From Arthrobacter globiformis (lineage in GTDB: Bacteria; Actinomycetota; Actinomycetes; Actinomycetales; Micrococcaceae): a DNA stretch of 64,000 nucleotides. Of the stretch, positions 41,461-50,415 are shown one piece after another; the stretch's first letter is position 1; the number at the start of each line of letters is the position of its first letter. The stretch lies in assembly GCF_030818015.1 (NCBI RefSeq), contig NZ_JAUSZX010000001.1, forward strand, positions 4,278,001 to 4,342,000, given 5' to 3'. The notes beneath the pieces are model-generated. The model had not been told where the DNA came from and did not search any database. It worked only from the letters and a program-made list of their open reading frames with translations. The position numbers and the translations under genes are program-made.

Positions 41461-43671
41461 ATGGATCCCCTGCACCTCCGTTCCGCCGGCACCAGCCTGG
41501 TGATCAGCTTCAACAGCGGGGAGGCCGAGGTCATCCACTGGGGTGCCGACCTTGGCAGCGACCTCCCTGACCTGTCCATCCTCACCGCGGCCATCCCCAA
41601 CTCCGCCGTCGACGTCACTGTCCCGGCGGGACTGCTCCCGCAGGCGTCCTCCAGCTGGCGCGGGCGGCCGGGCCTGCGCGGCCACCGCATTGCCGACGGC
41701 GTCGCCGGTCTCGACTTCTCCGTCCGACTGCGCGCCCTGCGTGCCACAGCCAACGGCAACTCCGCCGCCGTCGTGCAGCAGGATGCCGACGCCGGCCTCA
41801 CCGTCGAATCCACACTCACCCTCCACGACGGCGGCCTGCTGGAACTGCAGCACACCGTCACGAACACCGGAACCACGCCGTTCCAGGTCGACGAACTGGC
41901 CGCTGTCCTCCCGGTGTCCCCGGACGCCGTCGAACTTCTCGACCTAACCGGGCGCTGGTGCCGGGAACGGCACCCCCAGCGCCGGCCCATCCAGCAGGGC
42001 ACCTGGGTGCGCACCGGCCGGCACGGCCGCACCGGGCACGACTCCTCGCTGCTGTTCGCGGCCGGCACCGCCGGCTTCGGCAACCGCCACGGCCGCGTCT
42101 GGGCCACCCACCTCGCCTGGAGCGGCAACCACGAACAGTTCGCCGACACCCTCGCCGACGGGCGCACCATGATCGGCGGCTCCGAGCTGCTGGGCCCGGC
42201 CGAAGTGGTCCTCGAGCCCGGCGCAAGCTACGCCACACCCAAGCTGTTCGCCGCCTACTCCGACCGCGGCCTGGACGGCATCAGCGAGGCGTTCTACGGC
42301 TGGTTCCGCTCCCGCCCGCACCACGTTCTCCCGGCGGCCGGCGGCGGAAAGCCGCGCCCCGTGGTGCTCAACACCTGGGAGGCCGTCTACTTCGACCACA
42401 ACCTGGACACCCTGATCGAACTCGCGGACTCGGCCGCAGACCTCGCCGTGGAGCGCTTCGTCCTCGACGACGGCTGGTTCCGGGGCCGCCGCGACGACAC
42501 CGCCGGCCTGGGCGACTGGTTCGTGGACGAGACGCTCTGGCCGGATGGGCTGACGCCGCTCATCGAGGCCGTCACGTCCCGGGGCATGGAGTTCGGCCTG
42601 TGGGTGGAACCCGAGATGATCAACCTCAACTCGGACGTGGCACGCGCGCATCCGGACTGGATTGTGGGGCCGGCCGCCGCCTCCCACAAGGATGGCGGAC
42701 GCCTGCCGCTGGCCTGGCGGAACCAGCACATCATCGACCTCGTGAACCCGGAGGCGTGGCAGTACATCTTCGACCGGATCGATGCCCTCCTGCGCGAGAA
42801 CAACATCAGCTATCTGAAGTGGGACCAGAACCGCGACCTCACCGAGCACGGGCACGCCGGACGTTCCTCGGTCCACGGGCAGACCCTCGCCGCCTACCGC
42901 CTGTTCGACGAACTGCGCAAGGCCCATCCCGGAGTCGAGATTGAAAGCTGCTCTTCCGGCGGGGCACGCGTGGATCTGGGCATCCTTGAGCGCACGGACC
43001 GCATCTGGGGTTCGGACTGCAACGACGCCCTGGAGCGGCAGACCATCCAGCGGTGGACCGGCGTCGTGGTTCCCCCCGAGATGGTGGGCGGCCACATCGG
43101 CCCCACCACGTCGCACACCACCGCCCGCACCCACGACCTGTCCTTCCGTGCCATCACCGCGCTGTTCGGCCACTTCGGGATGGAATGGGACGTCCGGGAA
43201 GTGCAGGGCGAGCAGCGCGAGGAACTCAAGCGCTTCATCGCGCTGTACAAGGAGCACCGCGGGCTGATCCACAGCGGCCGGATGGTCCGGGCCGACGTCC
43301 CCGACGAATCACTGATGCTCCACGGTGTGGTGGCTGCCGGTTCCGGCGCTGCCGGTTCCGTTGCTACCGGTTCCGTTGCAGCGGGCACGACGGCGGCGCT
43401 GTTCGCCCTCGTGAGCACCCGCACCTCGTTCGCCGAACTGCTGGGACGGGTCGCCCTACCCGGGCTGGAGGCGGCACGCCGCTACCGGGTAGAGGCCATC
43501 TTCCCTTCCCCCGGGGACGCCGACTACGGCCACACCTTCACCCAGATCCAGCCGCCGGCCTGGCTGGCTTCCGGGGCGGAGGCCAGCGGCCAATTCCTGG
43601 CTCAGGTGGGGCTGCCGATGCCCAGCCTCAACCCGGAGCACGCGCTGGTTCTGAAGATCACGGCCCTCTAG
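41461..43671 (+). CDS. GH36 alpha-galactosidase
   Basis: A 736-residue enzyme releasing alpha-1,6-galactose from melibiose and raffinose sugars. N-terminal beta-supersandwich (1-310), then a TIM barrel: VLNTWEAVYFDHN, FVLDDGWF, GLWVEPEMIN. Nucleophile is Asp455 in LKWDQNRD and acid/base Asp519 in WGSDCND, 64 residues apart as expected for GH36. No signal peptide is visible, so it works in the cytosol after import. A short repeat (AAGSGAAGSVATGSVAAG, about 620-640) interrupts the C-terminal domain. ATG 41461. Confidence 0.96.
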   Translation: MDPLHLRSAGTSLVISFNSGEAEVIHWGADLGSDLPDLSILTAAIPNSAVDVTVPAGLLPQASSSWRGRPGLRGHRIADGVAGLDFSVRLRALRATANGNSAAVVQQDADAGLTVESTLTLHDGGLLELQHTVTNTGTTPFQVDELAAVLPVSPDAVELLDLTGRWCRERHPQRRPIQQGTWVRTGRHGRTGHDSSLLFAAGTAGFGNRHGRVWATHLAWSGNHEQFADTLADGRTMIGGSELLGPAEVVLEPGASYATPKLFAAYSDRGLDGISEAFYGWFRSRPHHVLPAAGGGKPRPVVLNTWEAVYFDHNLDTLIELADSAADLAVERFVLDDGWFRGRRDDTAGLGDWFVDETLWPDGLTPLIEAVTSRGMEFGLWVEPEMINLNSDVARAHPDWIVGPAAASHKDGGRLPLAWRNQHIIDLVNPEAWQYIFDRIDALLRENNISYLKWDQNRDLTEHGHAGRSSVHGQTLAAYRLFDELRKAHPGVEIESCSSGGARVDLGILERTDRIWGSDCNDALERQTIQRWTGVVVPPEMVGGHIGPTTSHTTARTHDLSFRAITALFGHFGMEWDVREVQGEQREELKRFIALYKEHRGLIHSGRMVRADVPDESLMLHGVVAAGSGAAGSVATGSVAAGTTAALFALVSTRTSFAELLGRVALPGLEAARRYRVEAIFPSPGDADYGHTFTQIQPPAWLASGAEASGQFLAQVGLPMPSLNPEHALVLKITAL

Positions 43672-43688
43672 CGGCCAAAAGCAAGAGC

Positions 43689-43742
43689 GGAGCCTGCCCC
43701 GGTGTCCCACCCCGGAATGGATGGAACACCGGGGCAGGCTCC
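43689..43742 (+). terminator. 17-bp stem between alpha-galactosidase and galE
   Basis: GGAGCCTGCCCCGGTGT (43689-43705) pairs perfectly with 43726-43742. It has a 20-base loop and no T-run. It lies 18 bases after the GH36 stop and 21 bases before galE, so galE may be under-expressed relative to GH36 or separately started. Confidence 0.65.
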
Positions 43743-43762
43743 ACTCAGATTAAGGAACACAC

Positions 43763-44776
43763 ATGAAAATTCTGGTTACTGGCGGCACCGGGTACATCGG
43801 TTCCCACACCGTTCTTTCCCTGCAGGAAGCCGGCCATGACGTGGTGGTCATCGATAACCTCACCAACTCCAGTCAGGAATCGCTGCGGCGGGTGGCCGAA
43901 CTCACCGGCAAGCAGGCTGACTTCCACCACACGGACCTCCTGGACGAGACCGCCGTCGACGCCGTCTTCGGCCGGCACGCCGTCGACGCCGTCATTCACT
44001 TCGCCGGGTTCAAGGCCGTGGGCGAATCCGTCCTTGAACCCGTGAAGTACTACTACAACAACCTCGTCGGCACCCTGAACCTGATCCGGTCAATGGATCG
44101 GCACGACGTCCGCTCGATCGTCTTCAGCTCCTCGGCCACGGTCTATGGCGAACACAACGCCGTTCCCTACGTGGAGAAGATGGAAATCGGCGCGAACAAC
44201 CCCTACGGCCGCACGAAGGAACACATCGAGGACATTCTCTCGGACCTTGGCGCCGCGGACAGCCGCTGGCGCATCGCCCTCCTGCGTTACTTCAACCCGG
44301 TGGGCGCCCACCCCTCGGGACGGATCGGCGAAGACCCGCAGGGCATCCCCAACAACCTCGTACCCTTCATCGCGCAGGTCGCCGTCGGCCGTCGTGAAGA
44401 GCTCATGGTGTTCGGCGGTGACTACGACACCCCGGACGGAACGTGCCTGCGCGACTATATCCACGTCGTCGACCTCGCCGAAGGCCACATGGCAGCCCTG
44501 AATCACATCGCCCAACAGGCAGGCGTATTCCGCTGGAACCTCGGCTCAGGTACCGGCTCCTCGGTGCTGGAAGTCCTGCGCTCCTTTGAAAAGGCGGTGG
44601 GCTCCCCGGTCCCGTACAAAATCACAGGCCGGCGTCCGGGAGACCTTCCCGCCTTCTGGGCGGATGCTACCTCGGCCATGACCGACCTCTCCTGGTCCAC
44701 CACAAGATCGCTGGACCAGATGTGCGAGGACCACTGGCGCTGGCAGAAAAACAATCCGCAGGGCTACACCGGGTAG
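43763..44776 (+). CDS. galE: UDP-glucose 4-epimerase
   Basis: A 337-residue SDR enzyme interconverting UDP-galactose and UDP-glucose, the Leloir step that disposes of galactose released by the GH36 enzyme. NAD motif GGTGYIGS (7-14), the Ser of SSSATVYG and catalytic Tyr148/Lys152 in NPYGRTK, RYFNPVGAHPSG and LRDYIHVVDLAEGH are all in place. AAGGA precedes ATG 43763 by about 7 bases. galK and galT are not in the window. Confidence 0.96.
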   Translation: MKILVTGGTGYIGSHTVLSLQEAGHDVVVIDNLTNSSQESLRRVAELTGKQADFHHTDLLDETAVDAVFGRHAVDAVIHFAGFKAVGESVLEPVKYYYNNLVGTLNLIRSMDRHDVRSIVFSSSATVYGEHNAVPYVEKMEIGANNPYGRTKEHIEDILSDLGAADSRWRIALLRYFNPVGAHPSGRIGEDPQGIPNNLVPFIAQVAVGRREELMVFGGDYDTPDGTCLRDYIHVVDLAEGHMAALNHIAQQAGVFRWNLGSGTGSSVLEVLRSFEKAVGSPVPYKITGRRPGDLPAFWADATSAMTDLSWSTTRSLDQMCEDHWRWQKNNPQGYTG

Positions 44777-44974
44777 GACCACCGGTACACTCATGGCCAA
44801 CCTGGGCGATTGCACGGCCGGAGCGTTGGAAGCGCCCGCCCGCCAGTTCCCACCGGAAAGCTGGCCGTTGATTACCTGGGCACAATGGCCATGCGAGGCT
44901 CCAACAACTAATTTCAACGCGCCGGCGTTTCCGTAACGAAAGCCCTGCCCTCGGAGACCGGCAAGCCGACGCGA

Positions 44975-44987
44975 TAGATTTGCAGTC
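44975..44987 (+). promoter_or_regulatory. Candidate leaderless -10 element of aroQ
   Basis: TAGATT (44975-44980), then 7 bases, then the ATG at 44988; no ribosome-binding site between them. Confidence 0.45.
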
Positions 44988-45464
44988 ATGACTGAAGCCC
45001 CCTCCGCCACCGAAGCCGGCCGCGGCACCATCCTTGTCCTGAACGGCCCCAACCTGAACCTCCTCGGCACCCGCGAGCCGGAAAAGTACGGAACGGCCAC
45101 ACTGGCCGACGTCGAGCAGCTCGCCAAGGACGCCGCCGCCGCCCGCGGGCTCGACGTCGAGTGCTTCCAGTCCAACCATGAGGGCGCCCTGGTGGACGCC
45201 ATCCACGCCGCCAGGGGCAAGGCCATCGGCATCGTGCTGAACGCCGGGGCGTACACCCACACCTCCGTGGCCATCCGCGACGCAATCTCCGCGGTGCAGC
45301 TCCCCGCCGTGGAAGTCCACATCACCAACGTGCACGCCCGCGAGGAATTCCGCCACCACTCCTACCTCTCCGACATCAGCAACGCCGTGATCGCCGGAGC
45401 CGGGATTCTGGGCTACCGGTTCGCCGTGGAGTACCTCGCCGACCTGAATGCCGGCAAGGCCTGA
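44988..45464 (+). CDS. aroQ: 3-dehydroquinate dehydratase, type II
   Basis: A 158-residue dodecameric enzyme of the shikimate pathway, converting 3-dehydroquinate to 3-dehydroshikimate. [17 protein letters not shown] (19-35) holds Arg29 and the catalytic Tyr34; [18 protein letters not shown] and [16 protein letters not shown] are the other family motifs with catalytic His. The N-terminus is a little longer than usual. ATG 44988 follows a leaderless -10. The DUF2332 gene starts 3 bases after its stop. Confidence 0.97.
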   Translation: MTEAPSATEAGRGTILVLNGPNLNLLGTREPEKYGTATLADVEQLAKDAAAARGLDVECFQSNHEGALVDAIHAARGKAIGIVLNAGAYTHTSVAIRDAISAVQLPAVEVHITNVHAREEFRHHSYLSDISNAVIAGAGILGYRFAVEYLADLNAGKA

Positions 45465-45466
45465 CC

Positions 45467-46540
45467 ATGCCGGCGGCGGCCCTCGGCACGGCAGAGTGGT
45501 ACCGGCACTTCGGCACCGTTGATGCCCCCGGTTCCTCGCCCTGCTACGCCGACTGGTCGCTGCACATCGCCGACGATCCCGAGCTCATTGCCCGGATCGA
45601 CCAGTGGCCATACAACAAGCGCCAGCCCCTGCTGATGCTCGCCGCCGCCCGCTTCCTCGGCGCCAAGGTCTCGCCATACCCCGAGTTCCGGGCATTCCTG
45701 GACGAGCACTGGGCCGAGGTCTCGCGCACCGTCATGTCCCGCGCCACCCAAACCAACGAGGTGGGCCGCTGCGCCACCCTGCTTCCCTCGCTCGCGGCCA
45801 TCGCCGCCGCCGAGGGCAGGCCCCTCGCCCTGATCGAGGTGGGCGCCTCCGCCGGGCTCGCCCTGTTCCCGGACCGCTACAGCTACGAGTTCGACGACGG
45901 CGTGACCGTTACGCGGCTGGGTCCCGGTGGGTGCCGCGAACGGCGCGGTCCGGACGTGTCCGGCGGACCGCCGGTCGGGTCAGACGGACTGCCGGAGCCT
46001 CCCGTCCTGCGCTGCCGGACCGCGGGCCCGGTTCCCCTGCCCGTCAGCTTGCCTGAGGTGGTGTGGCGGGCCGGGATCGACCTGAACCCGCTGGATGTGC
46101 GGAATCCCGACGACGTTGCCTGGCTTGAGGCGCTGATCTGGCCGGAGCAGGAGTTCCGCCGCGAGCGGCTGCGCCGGGCCATAGCCGTTGCGCGCGAACA
46201 TCCCCCTTTGCTGGTGGCCGGCGACCTGAACGAGCAGCTGCTGCCATTGGCAGGCCAGGCGCCTGCCGACGCCGCGCTGGTGGTATTCCACAGTGCGGTC
46301 ATGGGTTACGTCAGCACTGACGGGCGCGCCAGGTTCCGGGCCGCCATCCAGGGCCTGACGCACGACCGGGGTTGCCATTGGCTGTCCAACGAGGGCGAGA
46401 CGGTGATCATACAGGAGGACGGCTCGGCGGTGGTCCCGGAAATGGACCCCGGCCGGCTCCGCGGCAACTTTTTGCTGCTGCACAACGGCCAGCCGGTGGC
46501 GATCACCGGCCCCCACGGCCAAAGCCTGGACTGGCTTTAA
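45467..46540 (+). CDS. DUF2332 family protein
   Basis: A 357-residue protein in operon with aroQ (2-base gap between stop and ATG). The family layout is clear: GTAEWYRHFGT near the start, ALIEVGASAGLALFPDRYSYEF (about 122-143), GIDLNPLDVRNPDDVAWLEALIWPEQ (about 205-230), and HSAVMGYVS about 283-291. EVGASAGL resembles a methyltransferase-like motif I, so a SAM-dependent enzyme is possible, but no activity is established for the family. Residues about 148-185 are a Gly/Pro/Arg-rich insertion. Confidence 0.85.
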   Translation: MPAAALGTAEWYRHFGTVDAPGSSPCYADWSLHIADDPELIARIDQWPYNKRQPLLMLAAARFLGAKVSPYPEFRAFLDEHWAEVSRTVMSRATQTNEVGRCATLLPSLAAIAAAEGRPLALIEVGASAGLALFPDRYSYEFDDGVTVTRLGPGGCRERRGPDVSGGPPVGSDGLPEPPVLRCRTAGPVPLPVSLPEVVWRAGIDLNPLDVRNPDDVAWLEALIWPEQEFRRERLRRAIAVAREHPPLLVAGDLNEQLLPLAGQAPADAALVVFHSAVMGYVSTDGRARFRAAIQGLTHDRGCHWLSNEGETVIIQEDGSAVVPEMDPGRLRGNFLLLHNGQPVAITGPHGQSLDWL

Positions 46541-46550
46541 CCGGCTGGTC

Positions 46551-46597
46551 CTATTGCTGGATGCCCCCTACTGCTGGATGCCTCTACTGCTGGATGC
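46551..46597. repeat. Triplicated 14-bp unit at the 3' end of the MarP-like gene
   Basis: CTAYTGCTGGATGC occurs at 46551-46564, 46568-46581 and 46584-46597 (period 17 then 16). The third copy encodes the last codons and stop of the protease on the minus strand; the other two lie just beyond it and repeat the C-I-Q-Q-stop sequence. Confidence 0.8.
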
Positions 46598-47768
46598 ACT
46601 GTCCCGACGACACGGGGCTGGACAGGCCCGGCGCCTCTGCTGCCACCGGCCGGAGGTCGATCATCGGAATCGCGAAGCCCAAGGCCGCGTTGGATGTTGT
46701 CTTCGCGAAGATGACGCCTGCCACCTCCCCGCTGGTGGTGAGCAGCGGCCCGCCAGAGTTGCCGGGCTGGACGTCGCCAGCAAGCTTATACACCTCGTCG
46801 GGAACGGGGTTGTTTCCGTAGATGTCCGGCACCAGCACCGTGGAAATGCCTTGCACAGTGGCCGGCTTGGACTGGTAGGGGCCGCCGTGCGGGTAGCCGG
46901 CAAAAGCAGCGGCGGTGCCCGCGGGCAGGTCGGAGCTCAGCGGCAGTGCCGCGGTGGGCAGGCCGTCCACGGCCAGGACTGCGAGGTCGCGCTTGCCGTC
47001 GAAATACACCACCCTGCCGGGCATGGCTCCTCCGCCGGGGACTTCCACCACGGGTTGCGACACACCCGCTACGACGTGTGCGTTGGTCACCACGCGTCCG
47101 GGCGACACCACAAAGCCTGTTCCGGTCTGGTTCTGCCCGCACTGGAATGCCGTCCCTGCGATCTTCAGGACAGAACCGGCTGCCCTGTTCAGCGCCGGAG
47201 TATCCGTGCTGGCGTTCGGAACCGGGACCTGCCGGTCCTGGCCGATGCCCTCGATGAGCGTGGGGATGCCGTCGCCGATGACCGCCGAGCGCAGCTGCGC
47301 CATGGCGGATTTGACCGGGTTGGGCGTCAGTCCGTCTATGAAACGGATCACCTTGGACTCGGCCAACTGCTGCGACACGAAGGGCACGCCAAGTGCGCTG
47401 ATGCTGAAGGCCAGCATGGACATGACCAGCGCGGACACGGTCAGATTCACTGCCCCGCCGATGAGTCTGTCCACAGCCCGGAGCGGCTGCATGCGGACGG
47501 CGCTGCGGATGCTGCGCCCGATCATGGTGCCGAGCGCATTGCCCAGGACCACCAGCAGGACGGCAGTACCGATGATGGCGGTCAGGCGCCACCCGCTGTC
47601 CTCCACGAAGTCGCTGACCAGCGGAACGGAGAGGAAAGCGGCCACAGCGCCGGCCGCGAATCCGGCGAGGCCGCCGACGGTCACCAGGAAGCCGTTGCGC
47701 AGGCCGTAGATCAGATAGGACAAAAGCGTGAAAATCAACGCAAGGTCCAGAACGGTCAGGCCAAACAC
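46584..47768 (-). CDS. MarP-like membrane serine protease (CvpA domain plus trypsin domain)
   Basis: A 394-residue protein. Four hydrophobic helices (about 5-125) form a CvpA-like domain; an outside chymotrypsin-like protease follows. The catalytic triad is His231 (TNAHVV), Asp261 (KRDLAV) and Ser338 (GNSGGP), with Cys210 and Cys391 positioned for the disulfide known in mycobacterial MarP (Rv3671c), which supports growth in acid and oxidative stress. GTG 47768 has GAGGAG 7 bases upstream. Confidence 0.93.
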   Translation of the reverse strand: MFGLTVLDLALIFTLLSYLIYGLRNGFLVTVGGLAGFAAGAVAAFLSVPLVSDFVEDSGWRLTAIIGTAVLLVVLGNALGTMIGRSIRSAVRMQPLRAVDRLIGGAVNLTVSALVMSMLAFSISALGVPFVSQQLAESKVIRFIDGLTPNPVKSAMAQLRSAVIGDGIPTLIEGIGQDRQVPVPNASTDTPALNRAAGSVLKIAGTAFQCGQNQTGTGFVVSPGRVVTNAHVVAGVSQPVVEVPGGGAMPGRVVYFDGKRDLAVLAVDGLPTAALPLSSDLPAGTAAAFAGYPHGGPYQSKPATVQGISTVLVPDIYGNNPVPDEVYKLAGDVQPGNSGGPLLTTSGEVAGVIFAKTTSNAALGFAIPMIDLRPVAAEAPGLSSPVSSGQCIQQ

Positions 47769-47960
47769 CGGGTCTCCTCACAAGCAGCTAGGCCCCGATT
47801 CTACTGGCGAAGTCTGACAGTTTGCCGTGGATGCGCGGAGCCTGCGCTGGTCTCGCGGCGTCTCTTAGGGCGTTTCAGCTGCCAAGTACGTCACAGAACG
47901 TTGAAAATTCTGAAACAATGGCACAAGCGCCCCAGACGACACTTTTACTCAGGAGAATTC

Positions 47961-48638
47961 ATGGACATCGAGGTATTGCGCCGCGCACCCCTTTTCGCCA
48001 CGCTGGACGACGACGCGTTCCGCCTGCTGACGGACGAACTGACCGAAGTCGACCTGTCCCGCGGTGCATCCGTTTTCCGCGAGGGCGACCAGGGTGACCA
48101 GCTCTACTTCATTGTCTCCGGCAAGGTGAAGCTCGGCCGTACCTCCCCCGACGGGCGCGAATCCCTGCTGGCCATCCTCGGCCCGGGTGAGCTCTTCGGC
48201 GAGATGGCCCTGTTCGACCCGAGTCCGCGCACCGCCACGGCCACCGCCGTCTCGGAGACGCGCCTGGCCGGCCTCAAGAACGAGAGCCTGAACTCCCTGC
48301 TGCGGACCCGCCCCGAGGTCTCGGCCCAGCTGCTGCAGGCACTGGCCCGCCGCCTCCGCCGCACCAATGATTCCCTCTCCGACCTGGTCTTCTCCGACGT
48401 GCCCGGCCGCGTGGCCAAGGCCCTCCTGGACCTCGCAGACCGCTTCGGCCGCCCTGCCACCGACGGCGTTCTCGTGGCACACGAGCTCACCCAGGAAGAG
48501 CTGGCCCAGCTGGTCGGCGCCTCCCGCGAAACCGTCAACAAGGCACTGGCCGAGTTCGTCCAGCGCGGCTGGCTGCGCCTCGAGGCACGCGCCGTCGTGA
48601 TCTTGGACATGCAGCGCCTCCGCCAGCGCTCCCGCTAG
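47961..48638 (+). CDS. Crp/Fnr-family regulator (GlxR-like)
   Basis: A 225-residue regulator. N-terminal cyclic-nucleotide-binding barrel (about 10-120; FREGDQGDQLYFIVSGKVKLGRTSPDGRES, GELFGEMALFDPSPRTATATAVSET contains the cAMP phosphate-binding cassette GEMA-x6-RTATA), then a dimer helix and a C-terminal winged HTH with recognition helix ASRETVNKALAEF. It has the form of actinobacterial Crp/GlxR. ATG 47961 has CAGGAG 6 bases upstream. Its perfect box in this window lies before the sugar ABC operon at 31505. Confidence 0.95.
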   Translation: MDIEVLRRAPLFATLDDDAFRLLTDELTEVDLSRGASVFREGDQGDQLYFIVSGKVKLGRTSPDGRESLLAILGPGELFGEMALFDPSPRTATATAVSETRLAGLKNESLNSLLRTRPEVSAQLLQALARRLRRTNDSLSDLVFSDVPGRVAKALLDLADRFGRPATDGVLVAHELTQEELAQLVGASRETVNKALAEFVQRGWLRLEARAVVILDMQRLRQRSR

Positions 48639-48640
48639 CA

Positions 48641-48684
48641 AAACGAGCAAAGGCCGCCCCGATCGGGGCGGCCTTTGCTCGTTT
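48641..48684. terminator. 44-bp perfect palindrome terminator after crp
   Basis: Arms 48641-48660 and 48665-48684 are perfectly complementary around GATC; the stem is GC-rich in the centre and ends in TTT. It starts 2 bases after the crp stop codon. It can terminate transcription from both strands (crp rightward, the NUDIX operon leftward). Confidence 0.85.
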
Positions 48685-48759
48685 AACCCGCCACCGGCGG
48701 AACGCTGCCCGGCGCAGGTGACCAAGACGGCGGCAGCTAAAGTGAGCAAGGGTGGGAGC

Positions 48760-49671
48760 TTAGCGCTCGCGCTGGGGCTCTCCGGCTACCGTCTTGGCTG
48801 CCTCGACTTCGAGCATGAGCGTCCCGTTTTCGTCGACCAGCTTGGGCTGGTAGACGTGCGGGGTGCGCTTGTAGCTGAGGTAGGCGATGCAGCCGTTGGC
48901 TTTCGCCATCTTCTCCAGCATGATCTCGGAACCGGGGACCATGAGCTGTCCGAGGGTGAGGCCGACGGTGTTCTCCTGGCCCACCTCGTCACCCAGGACA
49001 GTAGTATCGCGTTCGGCGATCGCCTTGGTGGCGCACACCCACCGGCCCCAGACGCCCTTGCTCTCCAGGATGGAGGGCTGCTGGTTCATGGGGACGGTGG
49101 CGGCGAAGTACCTCGTGTTGAAGCGCCGGTGCGCGAAGTCCGGGCTGAGCCAGTTCACGAGCGGCTTGAGCAGGTCCGTGCGCAGGGACAGGCCGCGCTT
49201 GGCCAGTTCCTCGGTGAACGACTTTTCCTGCGACGCCACCGCTTCCCGGGCCTTCATCCACTCAGCAGTGGACGTCGCCTCCACAGTGGAGGACAGGTCC
49301 GGCCCGGCCAGCAGCACGCCGGTTTCCTCGAACAGCTCGCGGACTGCACCCACCACGTGGCGACGGGCCAGGCCGACGTCGTCCGTTCCCATCTGCTCGG
49401 CCCAGTGCTGGGGCGAGGGCCCCAGCCAGCCGACGGCGTCGTCGTCGGACGCGTCCAAAGAGCCGCCCGGGAAGGCGACGACGCCCAGCGGCGACTCCCC
49501 TGGTCGGTAACCGAGCCAGGTTTCCAGACCGGTGGGCGAATCCCGAAGGAGTACCACCGAGGACGCGAAACGGGCTTTCCGGGGAGTCCGCTCGCCGTGT
49601 TCGAGCCAGCTTCGTGCCGCCCCTTCAAGATCGGGAGGAAGAACAAAGAGCCGGCGTGCTAACTGGGGCAA
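48760..49671 (-). CDS. NUDIX hydrolase (NUDT19-like)
   Basis: A 303-residue NUDIX protein. The box is split: VAFPGGSLDASDDDA is followed by an insertion and then RRHVVGAVRELFEETGVLLA, giving the REUxEExGU helix. This arrangement is seen in NUDT19/RNR-like CoA diphosphatases. TTG 49671 is the first possible start; no strong ribosome-binding site. It is the last gene of a DUF4177-RidA-NUDIX operon, 16 bases after RidA. Confidence 0.85.
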   Translation of the reverse strand: MPQLARRLFVLPPDLEGAARSWLEHGERTPRKARFASSVVLLRDSPTGLETWLGYRPGESPLGVVAFPGGSLDASDDDAVGWLGPSPQHWAEQMGTDDVGLARRHVVGAVRELFEETGVLLAGPDLSSTVEATSTAEWMKAREAVASQEKSFTEELAKRGLSLRTDLLKPLVNWLSPDFAHRRFNTRYFAATVPMNQQPSILESKGVWGRWVCATKAIAERDTTVLGDEVGQENTVGLTLGQLMVPGSEIMLEKMAKANGCIAYLSYKRTPHVYQPKLVDENGTLMLEVEAAKTVAGEPQRER

Positions 49672-49687
49672 AGGAACCTACAGCTCC

Positions 49688-50221
49688 CTAGCTGAATTCG
49701 GCGATCAGTTCGACTTCCACAGGAGAGTCGAGCGGCAGGACTGAAACGCCGACGGCGGAACGGGCGTGTTGGCCCGCGTCACCGAAGACCCGGCCCAGGA
49801 GCTCGGAGGCGCCGTTGATGACGCCCGGCTGGCCGGTGAAGGACGGGTCGGAGGAGACGAAGCCCACAACCTTGACGATGCGGGTGACGCGGTCGAGGTC
49901 ACCGATGACGCTCTTCACGGCGGCCAGCGCGTTCACGGCACAGACCGCGGCGTATGCCTTGGCGTCTTCCGGAGACACAGTCGGCTCGTCCGAGGTCCCC
50001 TCGGTGCCGGCGGACACCTTGCCCGTAGCTTCGAGTTTGCCGTTAATAAACGGTAGCTGTCCGGACGTGTAAACGTGGTTGCCGGAGACGACCGCCGGAA
50101 CGTAAGCGGCGACGGGTGCGGCAACTTCCGGGAGAGTCAGTCCCAGCTCGGCAAGACGCTGTTCGACTGCAGACGATGGCGTCAGATCAGCGCTGGAAGC
50201 GGTTTCCTGGGGGGTGGTCAT
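49688..50221 (-). CDS. RidA/YjgF-family reactive-imine deaminase
   Basis: A 177-residue enzyme. The trimeric chorismate-mutase-like fold is recognisable (YVPAVVSGNHVYTSGQLPFINGKL, VCAVNALAAVKSVIGDLDRVTRIVKVVGFVSSDPSF, and HARSAVGVSVLPLDSPVEVELIAEF with the conserved Arg). RidA hydrolyses enamines/imines made by PLP enzymes. The N-terminus is about 25 residues longer than the family. ATG 50221 has GGAG upstream and is 1 base after the DUF4177 stop. Confidence 0.93.
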   Translation of the reverse strand: MTTPQETASSADLTPSSAVEQRLAELGLTLPEVAAPVAAYVPAVVSGNHVYTSGQLPFINGKLEATGKVSAGTEGTSDEPTVSPEDAKAYAAVCAVNALAAVKSVIGDLDRVTRIVKVVGFVSSDPSFTGQPGVINGASELLGRVFGDAGQHARSAVGVSVLPLDSPVEVELIAEFS

Positions 50222-50222
50222 G

Positions 50223-50378
50223 CTACTGCTTCTCCCTCTTAAGGTAGGCGACAAGGCCGTTGCCGTCGGGTCCGGGGACTACCTGAACAAGCTCCCAGCC
50301 GTCGTCTCCCCACTGGTCCAGAATCTGCTTCGTGGCGTGGATGATGAGCGGAATCGTGGCGTACTCCCATTTGGTCAT
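50223..50378 (-). CDS. DUF4177 small protein
   Basis: A 51-residue protein, MTKWEYATIPLIIHATKQILDQWGDDGWELVQVVPGP, with the W-E-Y and N/DGWELV pattern of DUF4177. Function unknown. It heads the operon; ATG 50378 follows TAGGCT by 7 bases (leaderless) and lies only 37 bases from the divergent PBP start. It is easily missed because of its size. Confidence 0.85.
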   Translation of the reverse strand: MTKWEYATIPLIIHATKQILDQWGDDGWELVQVVPGPDGNGLVAYLKREKQ

Positions 50379-50391
50379 GAAATAAAGCCTA
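50379..50391 (-). promoter_or_regulatory. Candidate leaderless -10 element of the DUF4177 operon
   Basis: TAGGCT (plus-strand 50386-50391) is 7 bases before the DUF4177 ATG, back-to-back with the PBP promoter. Confidence 0.45.
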
Positions 50392-50402
50392 ATCGTTGCC
50401 GG

Positions 50403-50415
50403 TAAACTGGAGAAC
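50403..50415 (+). promoter_or_regulatory. Candidate leaderless -10 element of the class A PBP gene
   Basis: TAAACT (50403-50408), then GGAGAAC, then ATG 50416. The GGAG inside the spacer could also serve as a ribosome-binding site if transcription began further upstream. Confidence 0.4.

Noticed and set aside
44777..44987. Possible small gene between galE and aroQ
   Set aside because: No frame with a plausible start and ribosome-binding site; the region holds CATGGCC/GGCCATG inverted segments and the aroQ promoter only.
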